Below, piece by piece: positions 49,399-64,000 of a stretch of DNA of 64,000 bases. Positions within the stretch are counted from its first letter, which is position 1. Every line of letters begins with the position of its first letter. The DNA is taken from the NCBI GenBank assembly GCA_948470475.1, contig OX419342.1:21384844-21448843 (forward strand), read 5' to 3'. The notes beneath the pieces were generated by a model. It had not been told where the DNA came from. It made no database searches and worked only from the letters and a program-made list of their open reading frames with translations. The position numbers and the translations under genes are program-made. Origin of the DNA: Galaxea fascicularis. Taxonomy: Eukaryota > Cnidaria > Anthozoa > Scleractinia > Euphylliidae.

Positions 49399-52300
49399 TT
49401 AACCGCATTCGTCTAGTTTTGGTTTCTTGGCTGGCGTCGGTGTCTCTGTGTCTTGTGGAGTGTCGGGTTGGACTGTAATCCCACACAAAAGATAGCCCCC
49501 TGTACTGTTCATAGCGATCTCCGGGTGAGTTCTGGCCGGCAAAACCTGAAAAATAGGAAACACAGATAAGGTGGCTTGGGTTTTATATCATGAAAGTCGA
49601 TTAATATTCACGCCAGTAAGATTGAAGGACAAAATTGTAATGGAATGTTCTGAGAAATAACCCACACATATCCAGAGTAACTTGAGAATTACCTGATAAT
49701 GTCGCCACCACGTTTCAGTCAAACGAATGTTAATAGCTGTGCCCTTTTCTCTAAGATTTACGTAACATTCCATCAGGGGCTGAAAGAAAGAAAAGCGACA
49801 GGTAGTAATGGTGACGATAAGATAATAAAAATGATGATGATGACGATGATGATGACGATGACGATGACGACGATGACGATGATGATGACGATGAAGATGA
49901 CGATGAAGATGATGGTGACGACGACGACGATGATGATGACGATAATGATGACGATGACGATGATGGTGACGATGACGGTGACGATGATGATGATGAAGAC
50001 GATGATGATGATGACGAAAAGAAAGGGGAGGATGACAATGACGATAACGAAAACGATGAGGTTGGTGTTCGTAATTGTGCTCGGACCCGGCTTGTTGTTG
50101 AATATCGTCTTTCAGCAACTGTCACTCGTGACACTTAACCCAGCCCAGAAAGCTTGTCGTATTTTTCCTTGTTTGTATTACCCATTCTCAAGCAAGACGT
50201 TTGTGTTAAGCGCGTTCTCGGTACGCGATAAAAATCCCTGAACTTGCAATATAATATTAGTCGCGCTGTGCCAGGCATTCACCTTCCTTCCCCGAAAATG
50301 GAAAACGGCGGGAAAACAAAGGCGTGAAGCTTGATGGAATGAACGCGGAATACGATAGTTCGAAGACATAATGCAAAGGCTGGTGAAAACCAGACTGATG
50401 TCGGGAAAATACTCGAGAGAGAGAGAATTTAATCTCTATCGTGGCATAACTTTGTCACTGAAGTCGGGATTCACAATTTGGGTTAATCAGTTTGATGATA
50501 GCACCGTTTTAATAAGCAAGAATTAAATCATCCCACAACTGCTAATACAAAAGAACTGTTGCGCGATTTCATGTGCGATTATAAGCAGATCCGCATTAAC
50601 TACGGCTCCCGGAATCTGTAAAAAAAATTGGAGAAAACTACGCATTTTTCACAGATATAAAGCAACATCAACCAGAGAGAGACTTGAAATGGCGTGACAT
50701 TTCAAAACTGACATTTCGGATTTGGAATGCCTTGTTTGATGCGCTGGGCTTGTGTACACTAACAAAGAAGTTATTTTCCGTAAATCAACGCGATACTACA
50801 AGCTTGAGAGAATTGTGTCGACGTTTTCAAATTTGACCCTTATATCTATAATTAAAACCTCTATCACTTTTTTCCGGCTCTTACTTAACTCTATAAACGG
50901 TCCCTAATCTCTTTCCATAATATTTAGATGGGAGGGGCTGGGATTTTTTACGTTGAATCGGAAGAGCCCCTAGGGGATGTTATGATTCAATAAAGTCTGA
51001 GTGTATGTATCGTATGTTGTGTATAACCACGAAACAATTCATGTATGAAGAAATTATCTTCACAAAAGTATAAATGTACCAATTTTTTCCAAACAGTTTT
51101 TTTCTTGCTGCGTCAATACTCTACAATAAGGAGTCTACAGGCGCTGAGATTGGCAGTGTAAACGAATTAGAGGCTAAATAAACATTGGTAAACGCAAATA
51201 AGACAGAGTCAGTGTGGTCTAATCCACAATCGAAAAAAAAATTCATAATCCCATAAAGTTTAAGGTGTTTTAACAAAATCATGGTAATACACCGTTGGAA
51301 TAACGTCGTTGAATTAGGGGTAGACTGCGAGTTGATATGATGGCGCCAGAAAGACAAGGCAAGACATCTTTATTATATTTTACACAGAATGCAGAATACA
51401 GTTTCATCGCTTTCACAAAATCAATTTTTTTAGGATAAAAAATATTGTCACGAAAAGGTTATAATCCTCTTATAAGATCGGAAGACATACTCCACGTTCC
51501 CAGACAAGGCGTGTAACTTAGGGCGATTTAGACGGTACGATTTGTCGTGCGTCTTGGCGTATGCGACACAACGTAGAACAAAGTTGTGCCGTGTGAATGC
51601 TCCTACAACTTCTATACCCCAGACGCACGCGGCCTAAAATTCGTCGTAGGATTTTGAATCATGTTTTGAAACCATACGACTGTCGTGGGTAAGGTAAGCG
51701 TCGTATAAGCCGCGGCTACACGAGCGATTTTTTCATGAAATTGTCGCGTCGCCGGCGCGCGTTGGTGGCTACACGGGTGACAAAGTCAGTGAATTTGGTG
51801 CGAAAAGTTCAACTCACTGAATTTCTCGCGAATTTTTTTCTGCGAGTTTTTAGCTGTCACCATTGCAGCACTCGCGCGAGGGTGGTTACACGGGTGATTT
51901 TCACCGCGCGCTGGCGACGCGACAAATTCAGAAAAAATCGCATCACCATCGCAAGCAAAAAATCGCTCGTGTAGCCGCGGTTTAAGATTTTTTGCATGGC
52001 GCGAGCAGCGCGCTACAGAAGTCGCATGCGACAGTCGTAAGCAAAAATCGCACCGTCTAAATCTAGATCGCAAAATTACGCAAACCACGACCGAACGTTT
52101 ATGACTCAGCAAGACAAACCTTACCTCTTTGTATTGGCAATAAACCACAAACGGCCGTGAAGGAGCGAGTCGAGGCAGTAGTGACATCACTATAGGACTG
52201 GGCTGGAATCGACTTGCAACCACCAGGCTGGGAAGAGAAAAAATACAGGCACGCAGTGCGTGCAGAATGAAAGTGAGAGTGAGAGAAACAGAGACAAAGA

Positions 52301-55300
52301 GACGATTATTTTGTGCTTGAAATTTATGTCGTTTCAGATAAGCTCTGTTTTGGCATATGGTAGGTCTGCGAATAATCTAGGACAAATTATGATTGTGATA
52401 TCTTAAAGAACACAGGTCTTGGGTAAAACACTTCACTCACATTTCCTCTCTCCACCCAGGAGTATAATAGAGTACTACCGAAAATATTGAACGGAAGAGG
52501 CGGGAGGCAGGAGGCAGGGGACGGTGGGGGACCTACAGTGGAATAGCGCTCACTACAGGGGGGGGGGGGGAGAGTAACCTCCTAGCCACCTCTCAGTTGG
52601 AGTCCGGGATAAGTTCCCGCATTTGTTAGCCACTGGGTTCCAAAAGGGAATCAGCTCACTCTCGTCTATTACCTAATGGAACGCAGACTTAACAGATTTA
52701 ATCTAACATCACAGAGCTAGTGGTTTGACAACACACCTTATTATTACCTGTCTAAAAGACCATTTTCTAACTCCTCACGCGCTTTGGACTCTTCGTTGTG
52801 TCTACGCATTCTTCGAGCCAACTTTTCCTGTAAAAATATTAGTTCGAAACAAACTGCATCTTTTTGCCCCTTTTTAGCCCTAATCTTGACTTTTTTATAG
52901 GCTGTAAAAGTTACGAAATCTGGCCATCATCTGTTGCACGACCGAGCTAGTAAGGGGTATGGGTATATTCCTGGGTGGACGTCACAGACTGATTTGCATC
53001 GTATTAAGTCTTTGTAAACGTGCATGCAAATCAGTCTGTGACGTCTACCCAGGAAGAGACCCATGCCCCTTACTAGCTCGGTCGTGCAACAGATGATGGC
53101 TAGATTTCGTAACTTTTACAGTCTATAAAAAAGTCAAGATTAGGGCTAAAAAGGGGCAAAAAGGCGCAGTGTGTTTCAAACAGGTGCAACGAGTTATTTA
53201 AGCAAAAAAAATATTTTGGGGTTAGGTGCACTTTAAAGATATTAAGATCAAAGATTAAATAAGGGATTAAAATTGCTGCCCAAGTATAAAACTGTTGTTA
53301 CAGCTAGTGCCACACTGACCTCATCTGTCATGGTGTTTCCAGCCCCATCCTCCTGTTCAGAGACACCTTCTGGAGCCTCGGCATTTGATGCAGCACCAAC
53401 TTGACCAGTAACATTACTGGATTCAGTGACTGCTGATTGCTTTGTTACATTATCTGAAAAATGTATACGTACATTGATTTTGTGAGTCCACTGGTCATAT
53501 TTTTAGGTGAAAGCCGCAAGTAATGGATGTCTGTATTAAACATCCTATTTGAGATGAATGTATGAGCATTATTTGCTTCTTGACCCTAGTCTGAAAAATG
53601 TCTCTGTCCAGTTCCTTGGCATTTCTCTTCCTCAAACAGAATAATCACTATGTGGATATGTTGTTTTACTTTTTTGTTTTAAAATGTTATGTTAGTAGAA
53701 ATTTGATTTTGAATTTCCCTTTTTTTGTTATATCATGGAGCCCCCCTTTCTCGGAAATATTTGTTACTTTTGTGATGATTTGTTATTTTCATCATTTTAG
53801 TAATTTTCTTTATATTTGTGGAGGCCCCCTTTCTTCAACTCTTGACGAACATATGTTACTTTTGCAATTTTCGTTATATTTGTAGGGTCCCCCTTTGTCC
53901 TTCTCTTGAGAAAGATTTGTTACTTTTGCAATGATTTCCTATTTTTGTTATATCTCTGGAGCCCCCTTTCTTGTTCTCTTGAGAAAGATTTGTTACTTTT
54001 GCGATGATTTGTTACTTTCGCAATGATTTGTTATTTTTGCAATTTTCGTTATTTTTGTTATATTTTTGGAGACCACGTTTCTCCTTCTCTCGACAAAGAT
54101 TGGTTACTACCACAAATCTTTAGATTGTTTTGGATACGCAACAAAATCTCTAGTTAAATCAAGTCACACACCCCAAAAAAAAAAATACTTGCCAAATTTT
54201 CCTACCCCCTCCCCCCCAAAAAATCCCAGGATTGAAAATTTCAAACCCAAAGAAAATCCTTTGATCACCTGTCACTTGAAATCCAGAGTACCCCCTCCCC
54301 CCCCCCTCCCACACACACACACTGGGTCATCAACAATGAGCACGCGTATTGTCCTTGTGTTTATTTCTCCAGTGCAAACTGGTGTGAGGTAAGCACAAGC
54401 ATTACACCAGAAGATCAAAAGTACTTCACTTCTAATGCCAATTTTCATCTTGTCAACCAGTCTTAGGAGGGCAGTTAAAAATTTTCAGATTGATGTCAGT
54501 ATCTGGGAAAATGAGCACTTACCCCTCCCCTAACCCAACACTAACACTAACTTATTAACTTATTATAACTTGTTAAGTTAGGGAGGGGTAGGTCAACCCA
54601 GATACTGGCCTTGATCCAAATTTTCTACCTGTTCTTTTGCCAAGTGTTGTAATTTTGTCCAACGGAAATCCACTCAAGCATTCCATAACACTTTCAGGGA
54701 AATTGAAATAATCAATAGCCTGCCTGAAAAAAAAAAACAGTTAACATTTTGTTGTATTCATTGCCAATTAAAACTAGTAGCTAGTCTATAGAGAGTTACA
54801 ATTTTTTATAGTAACTATATTTAAAATGGACTGAAAAATAAGCTAGGTTTATTTAACAAATTACTGAACAGGCAAATGTATTAAATATAATTATATTATG
54901 AAGTCTAAATACCTTCCTGGGAAATCCCCCGAATAGATCTGAATAAGACTCCCATGGCCTCAATATAAAAGAAACAATGGAAAAGGAGCAGCTGTAAGTA
55001 ATAAGTATCAAGGTAAACAAAGTTCTTTCTATTTATGAAAAATCATAGTTAATTTATCTCAAACATACTGAAAGGATTATTAAAATTTATAAGGTGCAGG
55101 GTTCTTAGTAGGAAGACCTGGGTACAGGCACCTGTGTACTCTGAATTTGCTACCCACCTTTGCCGTTTAGGCATTGAAAAGGGCAAGCCAAAGAAATCTT
55201 AGAGGTCCCCTGCTATTTAGAACCCTATGCCCTCCTATTTCTTCAATTAATGAAACCCATGAGGGTGGTAATCTCTTTGAATATGGTAAGCCTGAAAATT

Positions 55301-58300
55301 TTTTGAACGCAATAATAATTATTTATTGTTTGAAGACAATTTAAGGGTCACTTCATAAGTGAATTACTATGATTTGTCAGTTGAGTTTGTACCAAGAGAA
55401 GTCTGGTGCCCAAGTCTTGCCATTGAAACCACATTGTTGTCAAGGGGAATGCAAATAGTATCCACTGGCAACTTTTCGGGCTGTCATGTTACGACTGATG
55501 ATACCACAGCCTGAAAGGTTGCCAATGGGGTTTCAATAGCAAAACCAAACTTCCCTCGGTCCAAACTCAACTGATTATCGTAATACTATGGTCAAAATGA
55601 AAATGTTCTAAGCTTAATACATGCACTAGGTACATACATCTGTACACGTGTACAAGTATGCTGTTAGCTTCTTGCATGATGTAAAGTAGCTAGATTGCTT
55701 CAATGGTATACATGAAGTATTGTCAGTGATACTGATCTAATAGCACAGCAGGAAGTCAATATGATTGCAAGACAAAAGTTAATGATTTTCAAAGAGGTGG
55801 ATAAAGTGCAGTTTTCTGCTGGCTGAGAAACGAATGAAACAGATACAGTTTGGGTTTAAAAACAGTATGAGTATGGGTTTGAGTGGGCGGGGGTCTTCAG
55901 GACACATGATGTTGAAAGTTCATTGCCCGACCTGCCATGCCCACCCACCCTTCATGTGTTTTTTGAGTTGTTTTCTCATTTGAGGTGGTTCCACAGTTCT
56001 GGCGTTTTTGTTATCAAGTCCAGTGTTGTTGTATCAAGTCTAGTTGTGCCAGGCTGCATGGTTGGCTTGGCATGGCTCCCAGTTGTGGGTGAGAAAATTG
56101 GTCAGGTTGGTTGTGCCCGGCAATAATGTTGGCACTATATCCAAATTTTCAAGACCTGAAAAACCAAAGAAATGGCAATAATTTATACATACTTACCTCC
56201 CATCCTTTCTAAAAGAGCCCCAACCACCATTCCTTGGCAGCTCTCAACCACCACCATTCGGCAGTTTGCTCTGACATTTGACATGGTTAGAATCTGAGAT
56301 AGGGTGTCAAGCCTCAGCTCACTTGGAACAAAATCAACAGTTTAAATTAAAAAAAGAAACAACTAAAAATTAGGATTTGAATCATACATTTATCAAAACT
56401 ATCAAATGTAAGGTTAACCTTGAAATAGTAATGGTACAGAGAAAAGCCTAGTACATCAACATTAGTACTGTAATCCCTTGATAAGATGCATGGAAGGTCG
56501 TAGGTTTGGCAAAATGGCATTTGGCCAAAACCCAGTTACATGTTTTTAAACATCAAACGGGCTCTGTCATGGGAGTATTGCTGTTTTCCGGTGAAAAGTA
56601 CACAGAAATGCCACTTAAAGGCCTTTGCTCATGCCAAAATGTTCCTTGAAATGTAGGAGAAAGATGTCAATTGATTTAATTTATGGATGAAAAGTCATCC
56701 GCAGGTCATTATTTTTTGGCCATGGCTTCAAGATGATGTACAAGAATTTGAAAAATTTACCCTAATTTTTTTTAATGCAATCCATTTCCATCCTTGCCAT
56801 CACTAACAGGAGAAGACAGTATTTAGTTTCAATGCAGTAACACAGTCTTGAGTAACTAAACTACTTCATTATTTTTGGGTTTTCCCTGATTTAAAGACAT
56901 TTTTTAGTATTTTACAGAGGACCAAAATAGCATGACAGAGCTCATTTAAGCGGTCTCTTTTCCATTATACAATGTACAGAACCAATTCTATAGGTCAGCT
57001 TTCAGTTGTTGTGACTCTTGCAGTTCAGCATTCAGCACTGGCATTCTGTGAAAAACCCTGCAAGGACCTATCCTAAGTGAGTCTATTTTATCAAACTGCC
57101 CCAATATTATTAATAGAAATCAACATATTTTGATTTACCATATTTTTGTAGCCCCTCTTGCATAATACATCTGAGCTATTAGATCAGCAGTAGGTCTCCG
57201 GATTGAAAATCTTGCAACATGCCTGAAAGAAGTATGATTGTGTCACTCATTGGGTTATTCCAGAAAAAATCCACACCTCCCCGACGGATGGGCACCTTTT
57301 TTAATCCCCGCTACCTCCCAGATTTCTGGAAGAACTAAACCACTCCGAGGCAAAAGACCCCCCCTCCTGCCTGGATTTTATAAACCATAAATTTAATTTT
57401 ATTCTAAAGAATATATCCAAAACCACATCCAAAAGATACTCTTGTTTAATTTTTAAAGTGCTACTATGATCAAAAAATAATTTTCTTTTTTTCTTGATAT
57501 CTTGAAAGCCTGTTCGCTTAACATCTGACTGGCAAAATTTTGAGCTTTGATTTTTATCCAAAGGCTGTTTATTACAAGTGTAAGGTTTGGATTTCACGGT
57601 CTGCAATTACTCATGTTCAAAACTGACCGATTGGACCTCAGAGGCTTAGTTAGAACTAGGGAAAAGTGACGTCATTTACTCACTAGCTTAAAATTTCAGC
57701 ATGTATTATATAACTTCTGTGCTGCATTTTAATTCAGCCATGTATACACACATTGCATTCTCAAACCAGTGAGTCTTTGACCCAGCTTTGTTAGTTTTAT
57801 TTTCAACAACCGAGATTTTGATGCATAATGTACCATTTACAGAACAGTACGTACACCGTAACAGAGCCATGAATTTTGAAAGGATTTGTCAACTTTTATG
57901 CTCAGTGGCACTCTGGGGCCTGGGTACAACAATGCAAATAGTGTCAGGTGTTCCATTTTATTTTCGTTGTGAGCTACAGCTCTCTTCATGTTCATCTTTT
58001 TGTCACATGTTTTCCGCATGTTTTTTTGTGTGTTTTCTGTGTTTATAAAAGAACCTGTGGACATAACTTGAAGTATATCTGGTAAGAAAATATATATAAA
58101 CTGAAAGATTCATTCTTTTTTCAGACTCAGATGGAGCCCAACATTCACAGATCAAAAAGTTTGAGGAAACGACCCCCAAAGAAGGTTTTTTTAGGTTTCA
58201 ACTCCCCTCCTAATTGGATTTCTATAGCCTTTGACTTCCCATCCCATGAGAATTTCCAGAAACCCATTCATTGGGGTGTGTGGATTTTTTCTGGAATAAC

Positions 58301-60742
58301 CCGTTGAAAATCACAGATTGTGCTGAGCCATAGACATTTAGTTATTCTCAAAGTTCCCTCTCTGACCACAGGTAGCCCAATCGTGTGGATTTAAAAAAAT
58401 GATGGCATTGCACTTACAAAAGTGACAAGAAACAGTAGAGTGAAAGTGGGAAGACTTTATTTGGCTAGAATATCAATATTTCCACTGCTATCCACATTGT
58501 TGGAATTCTAGGTTTTAATTGTCTATTTTTTTTTTTATGTAAACTTTAGATGTCACAAATCCTGAATGAGCTGCCTGTACTTTGACAGCTTCATTATAGT
58601 TAGAGGGATCCCTAAGTAAGGTAGAATTTTTTATGATTAGTCTTTTGTTCTTAAGGCTTTTCCTCCAATGCTATTTTAAAGGAAAACCATTAGCATTCAT
58701 GTGTACATTGGGGTTCTATCCATAAAAACAAACATGGCCAGTTTGTATGTTGGTGGTACTGTGCTCTCTGATTGCAGTTGCCATTGCATTTTAAGCCAAC
58801 AGCCACACAATCCATTGATCCTCACACCAATAACAAGCTGATTAGTACATTGCTTTGTGAGTAAATTATACCAGTGTGTCCAACACTCAAGATCATTTAT
58901 AACAACCAAGACCCATGCCAACCAAGGTATTCAACTATAACAGGTATCATGATGTCAGAATAACAGCCCTTAACAATAGCTCTGCTGCCAATGTTTAGAA
59001 AAATTTTTCTAGAATTATCCATCAATCCGTTAAAATAAACGTTTCTTACTTTTTCATTTTCTTTTTTTTGTACTTTGCTTGGGAAAACTGTGTTCTGTCC
59101 TTGAATGTTGTACTGTTCTCAACAAGGTGTTCAACAAGATCCTAGAAGAAATATACATACATGCAGTCATGCACACTGGTACCATATAAAAGTAAAAAGA
59201 AATAAAATTACAAGGAGACAAACTTGAACCAGTCTGCATTTGTAAGAAATTATCTGAGTGCAGTTCTACAGACTGTTCTACTGAGATATGTCCAGAAATG
59301 CAGGATAATCAGGGTGAGACGAAAATGAAAAGATAAGGTTGCCCTTTGGGCAAGCTGTTATTTGAGATTACTAGCCTGAAGGTCTGAGGAGCTAGCCCGA
59401 AATTAAATTTTTTATAAAGGAGGAACCAATGGTGGTGCTTGCCCGTCGGGCAAGCTGCGATGAGAAAATGCTAGCCCGACAAGTCATTCCACTAGCCCTG
59501 GGCTATTGGACAGCACTTTTGTCGCGCCCTGATAATGAGATTCATTCTCCTTATGATGGACATCACAAAGTGTCCCTTAACTCTAACATCCTCACCTTAA
59601 TACTGTACATCAATGACTTTCACAGCTGCAATCATGGACAAAATTCTTGGGAGAAATAGCTCTACACACACACACGAAACAAGGAGTTGAGGAAGATTCA
59701 ACCTACATGTACATGTGCCCAGCCCCTCCCCCGCCCCACCTACAATGTTGAAAACATATACCCAGAATTTGTTCTGACTTTCAACATGGTATTGAGTGGG
59801 GGCAGGGGTATTGGTGTAACAGAGTTTTAAAGTACAATGTTCAGTTCCTTTTTAGGTACATGTAATGCTCAAATATTTGATAATTGCAAGTTTTTGCATG
59901 ACTGTCCCAAGGAATTTTGTCCAAGATTGTGGGAATGAAATTAACAGAAGCACAAAATCTCCTCACCTTCCCACTGACTCCTTGTGCTTTCAAACTCATG
60001 ATTTCATCTCTTGACAACTTCTGAGAGGCACCATCATTTTGCAGAAACTGATTACTTTTATCATCCTCTGCAAAAAGTGGAGTAAATGTATAGTGCAAAC
60101 ATTTACACCACAACTAAACATTGAAAGTCAAAAGTAGTTTTCTCCAATAGATAACGATGCTGAACCTTGTAGTGTCATTTGTACAAAAAGTCGTCTCAGT
60201 TAATTCCACAGTTTCTGCGCACAGTTCACGTGGTTTGTGCATGTCCGATTACTTAACAGGACAAAACAAATACTGCAGTATGGAGAATTAAAATGATTCA
60301 TGGAATGGACCAAACCTGAACCCACCGGAATCGTTTGGTGCCATAAGAAGTTCATCAACATCCTCTTCTGCCTCTAATCTGCACAGTTTGCTTCCTTTTA
60401 CTTCGAAGATTGAACCCAAGGGACAGCCAATAGCATTATCCAGGGAGAAATGCAACCTTTCAAATACTTCCTTCCTAAATAAAAAAAAATACAAGGAAAT
60501 GGCATGGAAATACCCAGCCTATGGAAAGACAGTCACAGGGAACATACAATGATAAATCGTCGAAATCCACGAGAACGACCTAAAGTTTCCGAAGTTTAAA
60601 CTCTGACGACAGTTGCACGCACGTGCATGCAAAAAGAGTTTTCTACATTTATAGTTTTCTAATCTTACCTGTCCTTCCGAACTTTTACTGCCTTGATGAC
60701 ATTATCCTTTTTTAAAATCACATACTCTCCCTCCTTGATCAT
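49399..60742 (-). CDS. TRMT6: TRMT6, non-catalytic subunit of tRNA (adenine-58-N1) methyltransferase
   Basis: Thirteen coding exons on the minus strand, 60742-60669, 60474-60326, 60067-59967, 59141-59050, 57222-57139, 56321-56197, 54958-54913, 54723-54629, 53453-53320, 52827-52748, 52227-52125, 49779-49693 and 49545-49399, join in frame to 438 residues (human about 497). TRMT6 binds tRNA and TRMT61A to form the heterotetramer that makes m1A58. Conserved blocks seen are EGEYVILKK at the start, then EIMSLKAQGVSGK, LVEHLVENSTTFKDRTQF, IAQMYYARGATKI, LRLDTLSQILTMSNVRA and the Rossmann remnant VVVESCQGMVVGALLERMGG. These are followed by an acidic linker and the C-terminal APSRPFVVYCQYKEPLMECY, RLTETWWRHYQVLP and GGYLLCGITV. 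The tail is lysine-rich (AKKPKLD). The gene is about 11 kb for 1.3 kb of coding sequence because the introns carry many mobile elements. The tetranucleotide-like GAT/GAC repeat lies just upstream of exon 12. Confidence 0.94.
49816..50055. repeat. GAT/GAC compound microsatellite next to TRMT6 exon 12
   Basis: About 240 bp of mixed GATGAC, GATGAT and GAAGAT units. On the minus strand it is a TCATCG-rich pyrimidine-biased stretch ending about 35 bases before the acceptor of TRMT6 exon 12. It creates artificial long frames (poly-Ser, His/Arg, Met/Thr). Confidence 0.95.
51525..52063. mobile_element. Outer MITE in TRMT6 intron 11, split by a second element
   Basis: GATTTAGACGGTACGATTT at 51525 is mirrored by AAAAATCGCACCGTCTAAATC ending at 52063. 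Further in, GTATGCGAC pairs with GTCGCATGC. The inner element at 51710-51980 interrupts it. The right end lies 62 bp from TRMT6 exon 11. Confidence 0.7.
51710..51980. mobile_element. Inner 271-bp MITE nested in the 51525-52063 element
   Basis: CCGCGGCTACACGAGCGATT is mirrored by AATCGCTCGTGTAGCCGCGG exactly. The interior also folds back (GGTGGCTACACGGGTGA against the similar GGTTACACGGGTGATTTTCA in direct order). The flanks TATAAG and TTTAAG may be a decayed target duplication. Confidence 0.75.
52844..53178. mobile_element. 335-bp near-perfect hairpin element in TRMT6 intron 9
   Basis: Arms of about 155 bp face each other across a 24-bp loop (53000-53023). TTTTTGCCCCTTTTTAGCCC pairs with GGGCTAAAAAGGGGCAAAAA, and CACAGACTGATTTGCAT pairs with ATGCAAATCAGTCTGTG, with only scattered mismatches. 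It starts 17 bp from TRMT6 exon 10. Confidence 0.85.
53733..54105. repeat. Minisatellite in TRMT6 intron 8
   Basis: Four to five degenerate copies of a unit of about 65 to 100 bp. Each has GCCCCCTTTCTT, then TCTCTTGAGAAAGA, then TTTGTTACTTTTGCAATGA and TTTTTGTTATAT. Confidence 0.75.
54495..54609. mobile_element. 115-bp foldback element in TRMT6 intron 8
   Basis: GTCAGTATCTGGG...TTACCCCTCCCCTAAC is mirrored by GTTAGGGAGGGGTAGG...CCCAGATACTGGC. It ends about 20 bp from TRMT6 exon 8. Confidence 0.7.
55361..55588. mobile_element. Foldback MITE in TRMT6 intron 6
   Basis: CAGTTGAGTTTGTACCAAGA at 55379 pairs with TCCAAACTCAACTG ending at 55573. CCATTGAAACC pairs with GGTTTCAATAG, and GGCAACTTTTCGGGCTG pairs with CAGCCTGAAAGGTTGCC. 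Confidence 0.75.
57252..58302. mobile_element. 1,051-bp DNA element in TRMT6 intron 4
   Basis: GGGTTATTCCAGAAAAAATC (continuing CACAC) at 57252 is mirrored exactly over 25 bases by the end at 58302. The interior contains no transposase-like frame. Its left end is 29 bp from the acceptor of TRMT6 exon 5. Confidence 0.8.
59341..59482. repeat. Two-copy direct repeat, period about 100 bp, in TRMT6 intron 3
   Basis: GCCCTTTGGGCAAGCTG...CTAGCCTGA at 59341 recurs as GCCCGTCGGGCAAGCTG...CTAGCCCGA at 59441. One copy sits in a short plus-strand frame of unknown meaning. Confidence 0.5.

Positions 60743-64000
<3,258 letters not shown>

Noticed and set aside
49588..50241. Long frames on both strands rich in Ser, His/Arg or Met/Thr
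   Set aside because: They are translations of the GAT/GAC microsatellite and, at one end, of TRMT6 exon 12.
53733..54105. CRISPR-like array
   Set aside because: The units are directly repeated without unique spacers of uniform size, and the context is a eukaryotic intron.
59429..59659. 76-codon plus-strand frame starting MVVLARRASCDEK
   Set aside because: It coincides with a two-copy direct repeat inside a TRMT6 intron, and no homologous family is recognised.

Overview
The window is nuclear DNA of an intron-rich animal, most likely an anthozoan cnidarian and probably a stony coral. The genes have ordinary metazoan GT-AG introns, their proteins resemble vertebrate orthologues, and introns and spacers are full of short palindromic DNA elements of kinds I associate with coral genomes. 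The phylum is inferred; no species can be named from the sequence.

From left to right: EXO1 (minus, 1..7088, C-terminal part beyond the left edge) faces YIPF4 (plus, 7649..12554) across a 560-bp divergent promoter. YIPF4 intron 3 holds a 5'-truncated CR1/L2-like retrotransposon. About 9 kb without a convincing gene follows (12555..21554). Next is a three-coding-exon gene (plus, 21555..27296) for a 931-residue protein that I read as three PTB-like domains behind a long tail of tyrosine motifs. I know of no described protein with this architecture. It converges on a mixed-lineage kinase gene (MLK family, minus, 42673..31863, nine coding exons, 925 residues). After a 6.7-kb spacer comes TRMT6 (minus, 60742..49399, thirteen coding exons, 438 residues). 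It faces the start of a pecanex gene (plus, from 61019, running off the right edge) across a 276-bp divergent promoter with two oppositely oriented YY1-like motifs.

The genes do not form a pathway. EXO1 is a DNA-repair nuclease, YIPF4 a Golgi membrane protein, MLK a JNK-pathway MAP3K, TRMT6 the non-catalytic subunit of the tRNA m1A58 methyltransferase, and pecanex a multipass membrane protein. They are linked by position only, with two head-to-head promoters. All splice junctions given were read by eye and checked for reading-frame continuity, not against transcripts.

The strongest candidate for something undescribed is the triple-PTB protein. The mobile-element record is also rich. It includes an element with a 7-bp target duplication inside a tRNA-like sequence, an element nested in another, a hAT-like element with an 8-bp duplication, two TTAA-ended elements with related termini, a dispersed TTAA family in three copies, and elements 15 to 30 bp from exons of MLK and TRMT6.
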